Both the position numbers and the translations under genes were made by a program. A stretch of DNA of 64,000 nucleotides from Pampus argenteus. Taxonomy: Eukaryota > Chordata > Actinopteri > Scombriformes > Stromateidae. The notes under the pieces were generated by a model. The model made no database searches and was not told the origin of the DNA. It was given only the letters and a program-made list of their open reading frames with translations. The stretch covers positions 3,600,001-3,664,000 of the forward strand of contig CM072863.1 of NCBI GenBank assembly GCA_036937835.1. Direction: 5' to 3'. Within the stretch, counting starts at the first letter, position 1. Each line of letters begins with the position of its first letter. This document shows positions 13,215 through 27,200 of this stretch, piece after piece.

Positions 13215-16200
13215 CAGGTGTGAACAGGTCAGAAAATGTTAGTGTAGTTTTAATTTAAATGTGTGTGTGTGTGTGTGTGTATCTTACCTATAGCGCATGA
13301 AGCTCCTTTCCAACCTTTAAAACACACACACCTGCCACTTCCTGCCAGACCGTCCTCACATTTCCCATGGACACACACACACTCTGCAACACACATACGC
13401 ACACGAGTGTTAAACTGTGAAAATAAAGATGTTTATAATCATCATTGTTCTGTTGGCGTCGATTGTTTAGCTTCGCTAGTTTGTTTTAAGTTTCTAAGCT
13501 CCATAAATGTGTTTGTGTTGTAGGACTGTCACACTTTACATCTTAGGTTTGTCATCTTTGTCATCATCTTATGTTAAATGTGTTAGTGAAGTAAGTTTGT
13601 TATAGATTTCTACTGTTGTGCGTCTGTTAGTCATTGGTTTGTTAACCTCACAGATGTGTTAGTATCACAGCTTTGTTAATGGAGACCTGTTAGCTGCTTT
13701 GTTAGTGTCAGAGGTTTGTTAGGTTTGCAGGTTTCAGCAGTTATTTGGTTTTGGTTTATTTGTTTAGCATTGATAAGTAAGATAAGGGCTCATATTATAA
13801 TAGGATTAATAGTCTTCAGAGTTTGCAGGTTTGGTAAAGTATCGTCATAGCTTTGTTAGTCCTGTAGGTTTTGTCTTCCTCATAGGATTTTTCACCTCAC
13901 AAGTGTGTTTGCATCACAGGTTTGTCAAAGTCGCAGGTTTGTCAAGGTCGCAGGTTTGTCAAGGTCGCAGGTTTGTCAAAGTCGCAGGTTTGTCAAGGTC
14001 GCAGGTTTGTCAAGGTCGCAGGTTTGTCAACGTCGCAGGGTCGCAGGTTTGTCAAAGTCGCAGGTTTGTCAAGGTCGCAGGTTTGTCAAGGTCGCAGGTT
14101 TGTCAACGTCGCAGGGTCGCAGGTTTGTCAAAGTCGCAGGTTTGTCAAAGTCGCAGGTTTGTCAAAGTCGCAGGTTTGTCAAGGTCGCAGGTTTGTCAAG
14201 GTCGCAGGTTTGTCAACGTCGCAGGGTCGCAGGTTTGTCAAAGTCGCAGGTTTGTCAAGGTCGCAGGTTTGTCAAGGTCGCAGGTTTGTCAACGTCGCAG
14301 GGTCGCAGGTTTGTCAAAGTCGCAGGTTTGTCAACGTCGCAGGTTTGTCAAAGTCGCAGGTTTGTCAAAGTCGCAGGTTTGTCAAAGTCGCAGGTTTGTC
14401 AACGGCGCAGGTTTGTCAACGGCGCAGGTTTGTCAACGTGACAGGTTTGTCAACGTCGCAGGTTTGTCAAAGTCGCAGGTTTGTCAACAGCGCAGGTTTG
14501 TCAACGTCGCAGGTTTGTCAACGTTGCAGGTTTGTCAACGTCGCAGGGTCGCAGGTTTGTCAACGTCGCAGGTTTGTCAAAGTCGCAGGTTTGTCAAAGT
14601 CGCAGGTTTGTCAACGTTGCAGGTTTGTCAAAGTCGCAGGTTTGCTTTTCTATCATGTTTGTAATTCTTACATGTTCGTCAGCCTCCGATAGATATTTCT
14701 TTTTGTCAGATTTCATCTTTCTGAGAAGCAGAAACATATTCCTGAGGTTTTGTGTACATGTTCTAAGATAAATGAGTGTAAAGTTTGAACACGTTCAACA
14801 ACGACTACAGCTCCCATGATGCTTTGCTAATGCTTCATGAAGTCAGTTTTTGTTTTTCAGTCAGGATGTGCATGTTCCTCACTGGAGGAGCAGTTGACTC
14901 CGTATCGTCCCGGCTCACAGTCCTCACATGCGGTGCCATGGAAACCCTCATAGCAACGGCACTCTCCGTTGCCAAGGGTACCGTCTTGACACTCCCCATG
15001 ATTGGAGCACCAGCTGCCGATGTCTCCAGGGCATTTGAGGCACTCGTGGCCGTAGTAACCGGGGCAACAGGAGTGAGCCTGCAGGACAGAGCATCACTGT
15101 TATTGTTATTATTTATATTTTCATTTTCAGGCTGTGGGTTTGACTCAGTATAAATGGCTCCGGGCATTTATTTATGAAGTAATTAGCTTTATGTCTTAAT
15201 ACTTTTAAACTAAAGACACTCAAATCTGCAAATATTAGCACACAAACATGCTAAACTCAGATGAACATGGTAAACAGCATGTTAGCATTTTGACATTAGC
15301 ATTTAGCTCAAAGCACCACTGTGATTAAAGTACAGCCTCACAGAGATGCTAGCATTAAGTTAAAAATAGTTTATACGACTGCAGCAGCGGAGGACTAAAC
15401 CAGAACTTTAACCCTCCGCCAGCTGTTAATTTTACTTTTTATTCAACTGATGTGACAAAAACACAAGAAAAAGTGGTTGAATATGTAAATTTGAATGAAA
15501 TTTACTCCCAGTTCAGTTGTCAATACCTAACCAAAAACAAAACTAGAGTAATAGCGTCAGCCGTTACCGTGGTGGGCCGAAGACATTTGATGACACATCC
15601 TGGCACCGACTTCCTCCGATATCCGACTCGCTTCCTGAATTTACAGTTGGGCTTCATGTTGGCCGGAAACTCACTTTTGATCTGAAGTTGAACACATTAG
15701 AGACAAAAAACTGCATATAAATACAACTCTGACTATTGTTTGTCAATAAGACCATCAACAGCATCACCTCCAGATTGTGGTGTTGGATAATGTTGTACAC
15801 GTGTTCATATCATTGCTGTGACTTACTGGTTTGTAGTTCAATATACATTGCGGTGGTTCATCGCAGTCTGAACACCTTCCCTGGAGATAAGGAACATATT
15901 GATTATCACATACACTCACTTTATTTCAGTTTCTTTTTTTAGAATAGAGCCTAAACAGACTTAAGGTCTATCCATCCATTCATCCATCCATCCATGCATG
16001 CATCCATCACTTTTTCCGTCCTTACGCTGACTTGCACGGTGATCTGTTTGTTGCATCTGTTGCGATGGACTTGCAGGACCTGAGGGAGCACTAGGATGAC
16101 ACCGTACTGCGTCTCGATGAACGTTTTTTCAAGAGGAACGTCGTTCACAGACGTCTGGAGGAGGAGAAACAAATCAGACTCTTCATTATGCCAAATATTA

Positions 16201-18989
16201 TGCAGGATTCAAAGTTGGCCCTTTCTCTGCGGCTCCACGCGCATTTGAATCAAGAATGAATATAAACATTATTTTCTGATTGTTTTACACAGAGAAGCAG
16301 AGGAAACATTGACACAATGACCTCACATCCTGCACGCTGTTATTGGCTGGGAGCTACACACTCGCTGCTCAAAGGTTGCAGCCCAGAAGCGTCCCGAACA
16401 CAGTGAAATAATAAAAAATACAGGTAGAGGGCCTCTGCAGATACACACTTCTAATAAGTCATAAGTGATACTAACACGCATGTCTTTAATGTTATAGTGT
16501 TAGAAAGCTTGTGGATGGTTGGTCACATAAGTTGGTTCCAGTTATTGTTACCTGGTTGTTGTTGTTCATGTGGAACTGGACCTCGTACTCGCTGCCCAGT
16601 AGAGTGCTTTTAAACATGTTGTAAGACAGGTGGTCAGGGAAGAGCAGCTCTTTGAGAATCACATGGTACTTAACCACATCAGAGGTCTGGATGGACAGAC
16701 AGGTAGGCAGACAGACAGACAGACAGACAGACAGACAGGAGAACTGGGTTAAAGGATCAGTCTGATTTATTGGTTATCACTGTCCACATCTCCACATAAA
16801 CATACATGAACACACTGTCAGACTGAAGCCTGAAGTGAAAATAAAATGGACATGACAGGAAATAAGACTGTGTTGAATGGATTTACATATGGGTGGATTG
16901 GGTAGAGCCTCCATTTTAACCCACCCCAACAGCAGCATGTGCACTAGCTTTTATCACCTGGACCTACCAGGAGGGAGGAGTTAGTCTTCCTGAGGTGTTG
17001 CCTGATGGCCTCGTCTGTCGGCAGCAGGAGGGTGAATCCACCTCCCCTCAGATCCTCTGACAAGTTGTACATCTGTATAAGAAACCCAGCAGTTGTTTAG
17101 TTGAACATACACACAGACACAAAAGAAGCACAATAAAATAGTTTTACCCGGTCAAATAAAAGCATCAGGTCGAGTTTTCGGCAGATATCTTACCAGAGCG
17201 TACTGTCTGAACAGAGTGTAGTTGGATGAGGAGTTCAGTAAGGCCATCAGGGTGGGGGGCTCGGGTGGGATGTCTGAGACGGGTGGTGTCAGAACCTGAC
17301 CAAAAACAAAACAAACACATTTTAGAAGCGATGTGACTGCATATAAAATCAGTGGAAAGACAAACGTGAATTTGCCTGGTTTGGCATTAACTAGATGACT
17401 AGACGAAGTCATGCTTATCCTGCAGCTTTATGAATCCAGTCAGGCAGCTTGGAACGAATAAAATATGATTCAAGGTAAAAGTTCGCTTCATACCTTCAGA
17501 AAAGCTAAATGGCGGATATGTTGTTTACTCTGATATGTTGTCAACTCCTACCTGGTCTATAATGTGGATGAAGCCGTTGGTTGCAGGCAGGTTGGGGGTG
17601 AGGATAGCAGCGTTTCCAATACGCATCACCTGCAACAGAACAACTGTAATATACTGTATATGTGTGGATATGTCACTTATTGGAGACATTAAAGGAATAG
17701 TTCATGTACATGTTTGCTTTCTTTCTGTATGGGGCATCCCGGTAGCCTGCTGGTTTTATAAGATATTATGCACATTTATAGGTCTACATTTATCTTTGCA
17801 TGATTACAGTTTAAAAACTTCCTTATTTTTCTTATAGTTGTCATGATTGCTGCCTCGGCCCTGTTGTGTTTCCTTCCAATCACTCGATCCTTACCCCACT
17901 GGTGTTGCTGATCTCCCATTGGATGTACGGGTTCAGGGAGGGCAGCCTGCTGCCCACCAGTCTGTCCATATTTTCAATAGAGTAGATCCCCTGCAGGAAG
18001 TGAGCCCTGCAACCAGGAAGAGCAACAGGAAAACGTTAAAACTCATTTGAGGGTGAGGTAACTGAAACTAGATGAATATTAGTGATCAAGGAGTGTGTAT
18101 GTGCGTGTGTGTGTGGTGCTGCTGGTGTGATTAGTGTGTGAGGTGACTGACCGCATGAGGTAAGGCAGGTGGTGTCGGCTGGTCCAGAACGAGGTCTGTT
18201 CTGAACTCATGTTCCTCAAAGCCTCTCTAGATGGAACCAACACTGTGAGGTTCCCGCTCAGGTCGTCAGAGTACTGACTGTACATCTGATGGCACACGAC
18301 GCATCATCATTATCATCATTATTGTGTAATTATTGAAATAATGTTATATATATCATTTTTGTCATGTTCTTCTCTTTGCAGGTACATACCTGGATCAGTC
18401 GGAAGAAACTGAAAAATTTTCTGTTCATGTCCAGCTCCTATAAACAAACAAACAAACAAACAAACAAACACACACATGTATTCAGGATGTGCATCACAAA
18501 ATAATCATTTCTTTCTTTTTTTTTATACTGATTCTTTGTCTAGTAATCTATTTGAAGGGATGTTAAAAAGGTACTATATTAAAGTACCATGCTGTATATG
18601 TGATACTGTATATGTGAATATTTACCTCCAGTAAGTTTCCATAGCAGATGGTTCCATCTCCAGTGAAGTCGTCAAGACAGGTACAGGTGTGAGTTCCATT
18701 CTCCACGATTTCACACTTTGCCTGACAAACAGAAACCCGCTCAGAAGCTAAGAATCATGGGAAGTTTATTTATTTATCCTGCTAAGTTCACAGCTATAAA
18801 AACAAAATTTTTTTTCACCTCTATGAAACCTGTCAGCAATAAACTAGTGTCAGATTAAACTAAAATGATCTGAGTGGCTGTTCTCAGTAGATTTAGCAAA
18901 CACACTGTTTTCATGCTGCAGTTACGTGGTAATTTATTGCATCTACACCCACTTATTCTGCATTGGAAGCTGGTGTGTGTGTGTGTGTG

Positions 18990-19038
<49 letters not shown>

Positions 19039-20048
19039 CATATCGTGGCAGCCTCCGTTATTCTTTCGGCAGGGGTTAATGAGGACACACGTAATCCCGC
19101 TCCCTGTGTAGCCTGTTTTACAGACACACTCATTCTGCAGACACACACACACACACATAGAGATGAATTTAGACTTTAGCTTCGTGACACGTTTCACACT
19201 GAAAGAGAAAAGAGAAAGAAACTGAAAACAGAAGAGGTTTACAGTTAATTAAGTTCAACAGTTCATGCTTAGAGGTCGTATTTACAGCTGATTGACCCTC
19301 CGACTGACTCAGGTGTCGTTTACTGACCTGTCCGGGTCCGATGTGTTTACAGTCGGCGTTGGCGCTGCAGCCTCCTCGATTCTCCAGCTGACAGTTGTTG
19401 ATTTCCACACACACTCTGCCGTCCCCTGTCCAACCCTCAACACACAAACACGTCACGTTACCTGGACCCAGATACACACACTGTGCCTGCAGAGAGAAAG
19501 AGAGACGGGGGATTATTTCTATATGAAGGGGATGGCCCAAAGAAAATATGAATAACAACAAAGATTTTAAAAAAGAGTTTAAATTAACACACACAAACAG
19601 TGAGTCTTACGTTGGTGCTGCAGCCTCCTCGGTTGCTCTTCAGGCAGAGGTTGATGGGAGAACAGGAGTGACCGTCGCCCTCGTATCCATCCTTACACAC
19701 ACACCTGGTGAAACACAGTCAGAAAAAAGTCCACTGATGAAAACTGGACTGAAATATAACAACTCACTAACTATTAAAATTACTAAAATACAGATTTTTG
19801 TCAAACTAACTCACTACTACCAGTATTGGCAGTAGTAGTAGTAGTAGAAGTATCTTACGTAGTACGCAGTCCGGTGTGTGTACAGTATGCGTGGATGTGA
19901 CAGTGTTCCTGCAGACCGTCAGAATTACAAGGAGTCGCCTTTTTATCACAGTTTTCTCCGGAGTATCCTTCCAAACAGGATCCTCTTCGACACACACCAC
20001 CGCTGCCTGGACGGTTATCACACACACCGTGGACACAACGACACACTG

Positions 20049-20087
<39 letters not shown>

Positions 20088-21167
20088 AAACTTCAGACAC
20101 TGGGACACTTTTGGAAGATCTGGATTTCAAGGCAGGATTTGAATGTATTTTAGCAGAAACAGGTGTTTAGTTGAGTTGTTACCTTCGTCACAGTTTTCTC
20201 CGTGTTTGAAAGGATCTGAGCAGATGTGACAGGCGACACCGTCGAAGCCTGAGTGACAGCTGCATGAGCCGTTGCCACTGATGCCGTCAAAGCACTGCGT
20301 GTGGTGGGTGAATAAATAAATAAATAAATACAAATTAAAAGCACGTCGGTTGAGAGATGAGGCTCTGCTCAGTCAGATATGTTTAGCTGTTCCTCACCTT
20401 TCCTTTATCGTAGCAGGGATGCTGAAATCCTCCAATACAGGGTCTACAGTCTGCACCGAAGAAACCTTTACAACACTCTGGTGTCTGTTAAACACACACA
20501 CATACACACACTCATTTCTTTCCAGCTAAACCTGCAGTAACAGATTGAGCAGAAAGGAAAGCGAAGGACCAAAACTTCAACTGCAGAGTCGGGTCACAAT
20601 TATCTTTGGACTTGTCACAACGATTGAGCCATTTCACATACAAGTGATCATGTGATCCATTGTTAATATGAAAATATTGATTATAGCCACTTTAGAGTTT
20701 AAATAAGTCTGAATAACTGTCCCTGATCTTTTATTATTATTATTTGAATCTACTTCTTCTTCATCTATGATGTCCTCCAGACGCAGCGTCTCACCTGTTT
20801 GGTGGTGTTGCAGTATTTGGCGCAGCCTTTACTGAGCGTCGGCCTGATTGGAGACGTGACATACTCACAGCCAATCAGATGATTGTTCTGGAGAGACAGA
20901 CACACACATTTATTGGCATTCAGAATAAAAATGGGAAATTAAAATTATTTTAAAATACACATATAAAGTAATGTAATACAGTAATTAACTGTCACACCGA
21001 GGAAGGAAAGGAAATGTTTATCAATGTGTTGATCAATTTTTTTTTCTCAATGAGATCCCAGAATAAATTTAATAGAAATGAAATAGAAATAATGATGTAT
21101 TTTACCATTTCAATGCTGTCATCTGGACACTTAGTCTCATAAAGGTAACTGCAATGAACACATGGAC

Positions 21168-21203
<36 letters not shown>

Positions 21204-24200
21204 TTGGACTGATGTGTTATTGCTGCGTCTCTCATTGAGCCTGTTTGTGTTGAACTTGTGTTTGTTCAGTATTTGATTTGAGCCACCGACTTCTCACCAC
21301 GGTGATCTTGCTCATAGTGACATCACAGCGGTGAGGCATTATGGGAAGGATGGAGGGTGGGTACAGCAGCCCGTCAATCATATGGATGATCCCGTTGGAC
21401 GCCATAATGTTGGTGCTCGTCAGACGGACGCGCTTCTCACCCAGCACGAGATCACCCTGCAGGGGGAGGGAGTTAATTGCTACTGTTTAATGTGACTTAG
21501 TCGGGAAAACTATAACCAACACCAAAAAATCACTCACGTTATCGGACACGGTGATGGTGACAATCTGATTGGCCATCGTATGAATCTGAGGAAGAGTAGC
21601 CAACTCGTCGACTGTCAGCTACAGACAGAAAAAAATTCATCATCAAATTCAACAAAAACTAAAAGCTTTTTTTTTTTGGTTTTTTTGGACATGATGTTGG
21701 ACAAAATAAATAACATCCTGATGATTTAGCAAGATTAGAAGATGAAAAAATGTAAAGTTTTCCTGTAAGAGAATTAATCAGGGGGTGGTTAAATCTGAAC
21801 AAGGGCATTTTAGGTTAGGAAATATGATGCTAGTTAGATTATGAGATATGTTGTTGCACACAGAAAGATGAAGGGAGTGTCTGGGTGGGAGGTACATACC
21901 ACAGCCTGGGAGAAAATGTGATGTCTGAGAAGTTCCTGAAGTTTATGTTTGGCCTTGAAAGAAGAGCAGAATATCATTAAAACATCCTGATAAGCTTCAC
22001 AAAGCAACATGATAACTGGAAGTGTTTATAGTTGGCAGCTGGAGTGGTTGTTGACATTATTATTATCAACCTGTCCTGGTGTAATATTCACGCTCATTTT
22101 CTCTGGGTTTGGACCACCAATAAGGACAAGTATCTGGCTCTTTAGATGCTACATGCTCCTCTGTCTTTACCATCTAATCTCTAGTCTGCTGTTTGGTGAT
22201 GGGGACATAGTGTATAACATGTATGTATCATATTAAATGAATGAAAACTGAAGCACTAATTAGACCCGACTCTCCTCCCTTACATCGTTCAGCATGTAGA
22301 GGATGCTGCCGTCTCTGGCTCGGTCCACAGCCTCGTTGGTGGGCACGAACACAGTCAGGGGACCCTGGCCCCGCAGAGGGAGGCGCGCCCCACAGTTCTG
22401 TAAAGAAACACAGACGCATCATATCAGATTATAGTTAAGAGGTTTAGAATTGATTCCTGTTTTAGTCACTTTAAATTTTACAAGAAAGGCTTTGAGGATG
22501 AGTGTTAACCACTGATATCTTGGATAATAAGTTTGGTGGTTTGTTTTTGTCTTATATATGTATATCACTATCTGAGTGTACAACACTGTATGCTACTACT
22601 GTATAAGTCTGGCACCAAACATCAGTGATGTTTTAGCCAGAACCACATACTCACATCAACCAGAGACAGGAAGCGGTTGAATTTTCCATCCTTAGTCAGA
22701 ATCTCCCCGATCGTCTTATCAGCAAACTGGAGCAAGAAAAAGAGGTTCACAAACATTCACTGTCTGCTGTAACATCAGGGTATATACAGTAGTAGTAATA
22801 GTATATAATAGTAGTAGTTAACTCACCTGTTCGTCATGAGTAGGCTTATTGGGGAGAGGGTTCGTGATTGGCCGGTCAATGATGTGGATGATCCCGTTGA
22901 CTGCTGGCAGGTCTTCCTGGATGATGGTGTAGAATCTGCTGGGGTTGTCCATCAGGATGAACTTCTAACAACCAGACAGAAAGACGACCAGTGTGTTTAT
23001 GTGCAGCCTTTCTGCAATAATCTGATTCCTTAAACATTGTGAAACAAGAAGTCCAGTTTCAGTTGCTTTCTCTGCCATGTAAACATGTAACTGGATTTCT
23101 TAGTCAACTCATATATCAGTGGTTAAGGGAGCAATAAGATCAGTGAACAGCTGCATGTAAATTTATGAGACTTTGGTAAAAAATTAGCTTCTATGAAAAC
23201 TGCCTCCAGTGTGTTGAGTAACACGATCTCTGTTTCTGGAAAGAGTTGCCAGTGAATGTTATATTTCAACACTTTGTGAACTAACTAAATACCATCTGCA
23301 TGCCTGGTCTGATAAACACGAGCAGCGAGGAAGTTTCTGTGACAAAGCACCACCCACTCTGACTCAGCAGAGTCAAGCAGGAAGCACAGCTGATAACGTC
23401 CCTGAAAGAAGACACGCTGAAAGACAGAAGATTCAGCTTTTAGATCGAAATAACCACGTCCACTGAGAGAGGACAGCTGCAGGAGGAAACACTGGAAACA
23501 CTGGAAACACTGGAGTACTTGCACCTCAACCTGCTGCAGACTCTAAAACTATAACCTGGAAAAGCTTCAGCTGAAAGTGAAAGTAACCGTGAGTAAACTT
23601 TCTAGACTGATCGACTTCATTGTCTTTCTGTTGTCTTTTCACTTTAACTCAGAGACAAAATGTCGATCAGACCAGAGGAGGATCTCTCGTGTCCTGTCTG
23701 CCATGACATATTTAAAGATCCTGTTGTCCTGACATGCAGCCACAGCTTCTGTAAAGATTGTCTGAAAAACTGGTGGAGAACGAAACAAACACGTGAGTGT
23801 CCGTGCTGTAAGAGAAGATCCTCAAAGAGTGATCCACCACGTAACTTGGCATTAAAGAACCTGAGTGACACATTTTTACTGGAGAGAGATCAGAGAGCTT
23901 CATCAGAGTCTGAGTCTCTCTGCAGTCTGCACTATGAGAAACTCAAACTCTTCTGTCTGGACCATCAGCAGCCAGTGTGTGTTGTCTGCAGAGATTCAAA
24001 GAGACACAACAACCACAGATTCAGACCCATCGATGAAGCTGCACAGCATCACAAAGAGGAGCTCCAGAAATCCCTGAAGCCCTTACAGGACAAACTGAAG
24101 CTCTTCAAACAAGTTCAAGGAAACTGTGATCAAACAGCAGAATACATTAAGGTCCAGACCAGAGACACAGAGAGACAGATTAAAGAGCAGTTTAAGAAGC

Positions 24201-27200
24201 TTCACCAGTTTCTACAAGAGGAAGAGGAGGCCAGGATCGCTGCTCTGAGGGAGGAAGAGGAGCAGAAGAGTCAGAGGATGAAGGAGAAGATTGAGGCTCT
24301 GAGCAGAGAGACAGCAGCTCTTTCAGACACAATCAGAGCCACAGAGGACACACTGAGAGCTGAAGACGTCTCATTCCTGCAGAACTACAAGGCTGCAGTG
24401 GAAAGAGTCCAGCAGCGCCCCCTGCTGGATGATCCAGAGCTGCTCTCAGGAGCTCTGATAGATGTGGCCAAACACCTGGGCAACCTGACCTTCAACATCT
24501 GGAGCAACATGAAGGAGATGGTCTCCTACACTCCTGTGATTCTGGATCCAAACACTGCTGATCCAGAACTCATCCTGTCTGAGGATCTGACCAGTGTGAG
24601 ACGAGGACAGAGAGAGAAACTTCCTGATAACCCAGAGAGGACTAAATTCTCCTGCTCCATCCTGAGCTCTAAGGGCTTTAACTCAGGGACTCACAGCTGG
24701 GACATTGAAGTCGGGAACAACAAGGACTGGGAACTGGGCGTATTGGGGGAATACATCCAGAAGAAGGGACGCTTACAGTCCGGATTATGGAGAATAATGT
24801 TCTGTGACGGTAAATTCACAGCATTTTCCGCTTTGGATCCAGACAAAGATCTGCTGGTGAAGGAAAAGAAGCTGCGGATTATCAGAGTTATTCTGGACTA
24901 TGCCAGAAAAAAACTGTCATTTTATGATCCTGATACTAACACACACATACACACCTTCACACACACCTTCACTGACACCCTGTTTCCATACATTTACACA
25001 GAGAACCAGCTCCCATTGAAGATTTTACCAGAGAAGGTCTCTGTGACGGTGGAAGCACGCAGGCAGATATGATGAAATGTTGTTCTGAATGGCACATACA
25101 CATACTGTACATACGTAGTACTATGAAAATGTTGGAAATGGTTGGCTATGAATTATATGAGTGATGCAATATTTGTAAATATGAAAAACCCAAAACAAAC
25201 AACGTAAAAAATATTTTTTAAATTTGTCATGTGTGAACATCAGTATAACTTTTAAACTGCTTGTGGGATGGGAAACATATCTTAGCTCCATTTAGTAGCT
25301 GTTTCTGTATTAAATGGATGTTGAGGTGCGCTTGTTTTGTCAACTATTGCGTCCAAAGTGAATGAACCTCAACTTAATATCACCATAATATAATAGTATA
25401 GTAATAATAGTCGCTGTAATATTGCAAGATGTTTATTTTACTTTAATTGTCATTATTATTATTTTTTAAGTTTATGCTTTTATTATATATGTAACATTAT
25501 AAAGATAAAGATATCAGTTATCAGTTAACAATATTTCCATTGATTTTACACTGAAAACATACTGTCTCATAGATTCATTGGTTAGATTTTATTTAGATGA
25601 GATTATTAATAAATATCTAACAATTAATAACAACAGTATGTCAGATAAACTAATAAAAATTGATAAATGCTTTTTTTTTGGATTATTCTGATTTTGTGAC
25701 CAATAAAAATAAAAAGTTAACAGTTGACTGTGATTATCTTAAACTATCCAGACAGTGAGGATATACAGTATATATATGAGGATATATATATATACACTCA
25801 TGAGGATGTTATTTGTTCCAATCTTCATTTCTGGCTACATCACTGCTAATGTTTTAACACATCTGGAACTAAACACTAAACTCTCTGAATCACAAACGTG
25901 TCCTAAACCATCCACCGTAGTCTCAGTTTATGAATAAATTTCATTTCATATCTTTAATATGTAGTTTAAATACTTGTCAACAGGAAGTATTACCTTGTTG
26001 TCTTTGCTCCTCAACCTGGCTCCTCCGTACAGGATGAAGTCTCGTCCTACCAGATCCTTGTAGAGGTGCTGACCCAGGATCAGGTGGTTGGTGCACACCT
26101 GCATCTCATTGATGCCCTGCAGAGACGGTGTAGGGTTACGACTATCAGAGGATCTGAACAGTTGGAGCCTCAGGTGGGAATTTTTTAAAGCATCAAAGCT
26201 GGAAAAGAAGAAGGAAGCTGCACACTGTGAATGAATGATCCTGAGATACACCCTGCACTGGGACATATAATGGTGAGCCTATCTGGAGCCAGTCTGAACA
26301 TCAGACAGTTACTGAGGTTAATCAGACTCGTATCCCAGAAGCACTGCAGCACACGTCTGATCCAAAGCGTTTTACCCTTTCAGCCAAGCGTCATCGTTCA
26401 TATTTCTGCTGCCTGATCTCCTTCTTTAGATCATACAGCTCATGTTTCATTCCTAAGGTCTTTGATTAATTTCTTTGATGTGGGATTCGTCCTCGGCTGT
26501 TCGTCTCTTTACTTCTCGTCTCTGTGAATGTATCCGAACATACTGTAGATTCATTCTTCATTCAAACTGAAGTAGAGTATATTTCATTATATTAATTCTA
26601 ACATTTCTACGTTGACATTTGACATATGAACACTTAGGCTTACGTCTTCTCATCCTTACAACTGGAAGTCTCTCAACAGCAAAGCCTCCATTTCTGACCT
26701 CTATAAGTGTCTCCCTCTTGTGGACATCAGACAGTAGGACCACATCAGTCCTTAGTGGTCTTAATTATGTTAGTGTTTTCTGGTTTTTGTCACTTTTACG
26801 ACATGAATGATTTTTTTCAGTCATTCAGAGCAACAAATTCTTTGAGTTTGGAGAGTTTATTATGTTTTTTTTAAGTCTCGGCTGTAAACTGAGCCTGCAG
26901 CGTATTAACAGTAAGTGTGAGAGACGTTGGTGCATTTAATTTTGCTAAACTAACGTGATGGGTTTTGTTCCCAACTGTTCTGACTTCACAACACTTTCAC
27001 AACAGTTTCACCAAACTGATAAAATTCTCTGAAATAATATCTAGAGTATGGTTAAATTATCCAGGACCCTCCATATTGAAGAGATCATTAAACGCACAGG
27101 TGACCTACAGTCAGAGGTGTTTTCAGCAGCGGGATGAAAGCCGTGAACGGTCCGTTGTGGCTCAGCAGCAGTGAGCAGCCTTTCTCTGAAACACACACAC

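Noticed and set aside
13917..14645. CRISPR-like array
   Set aside because: The repeats are contiguous, with no unique spacers, in a vertebrate intron.
13831..14692. Three long overlapping plus-strand open frames (up to 277 codons) of CQ.RRFVKVAGLS repeats
   Set aside because: They are the same 17-bp minisatellite read in three frames. Absence of stops is a property of the unit, and the array lies in a stab1 intron on the opposite strand.
16709..16738. GACA-type tetranucleotide tract and the CAAA tract near 18441-18470
   Set aside because: Short simple repeats with no further interest.
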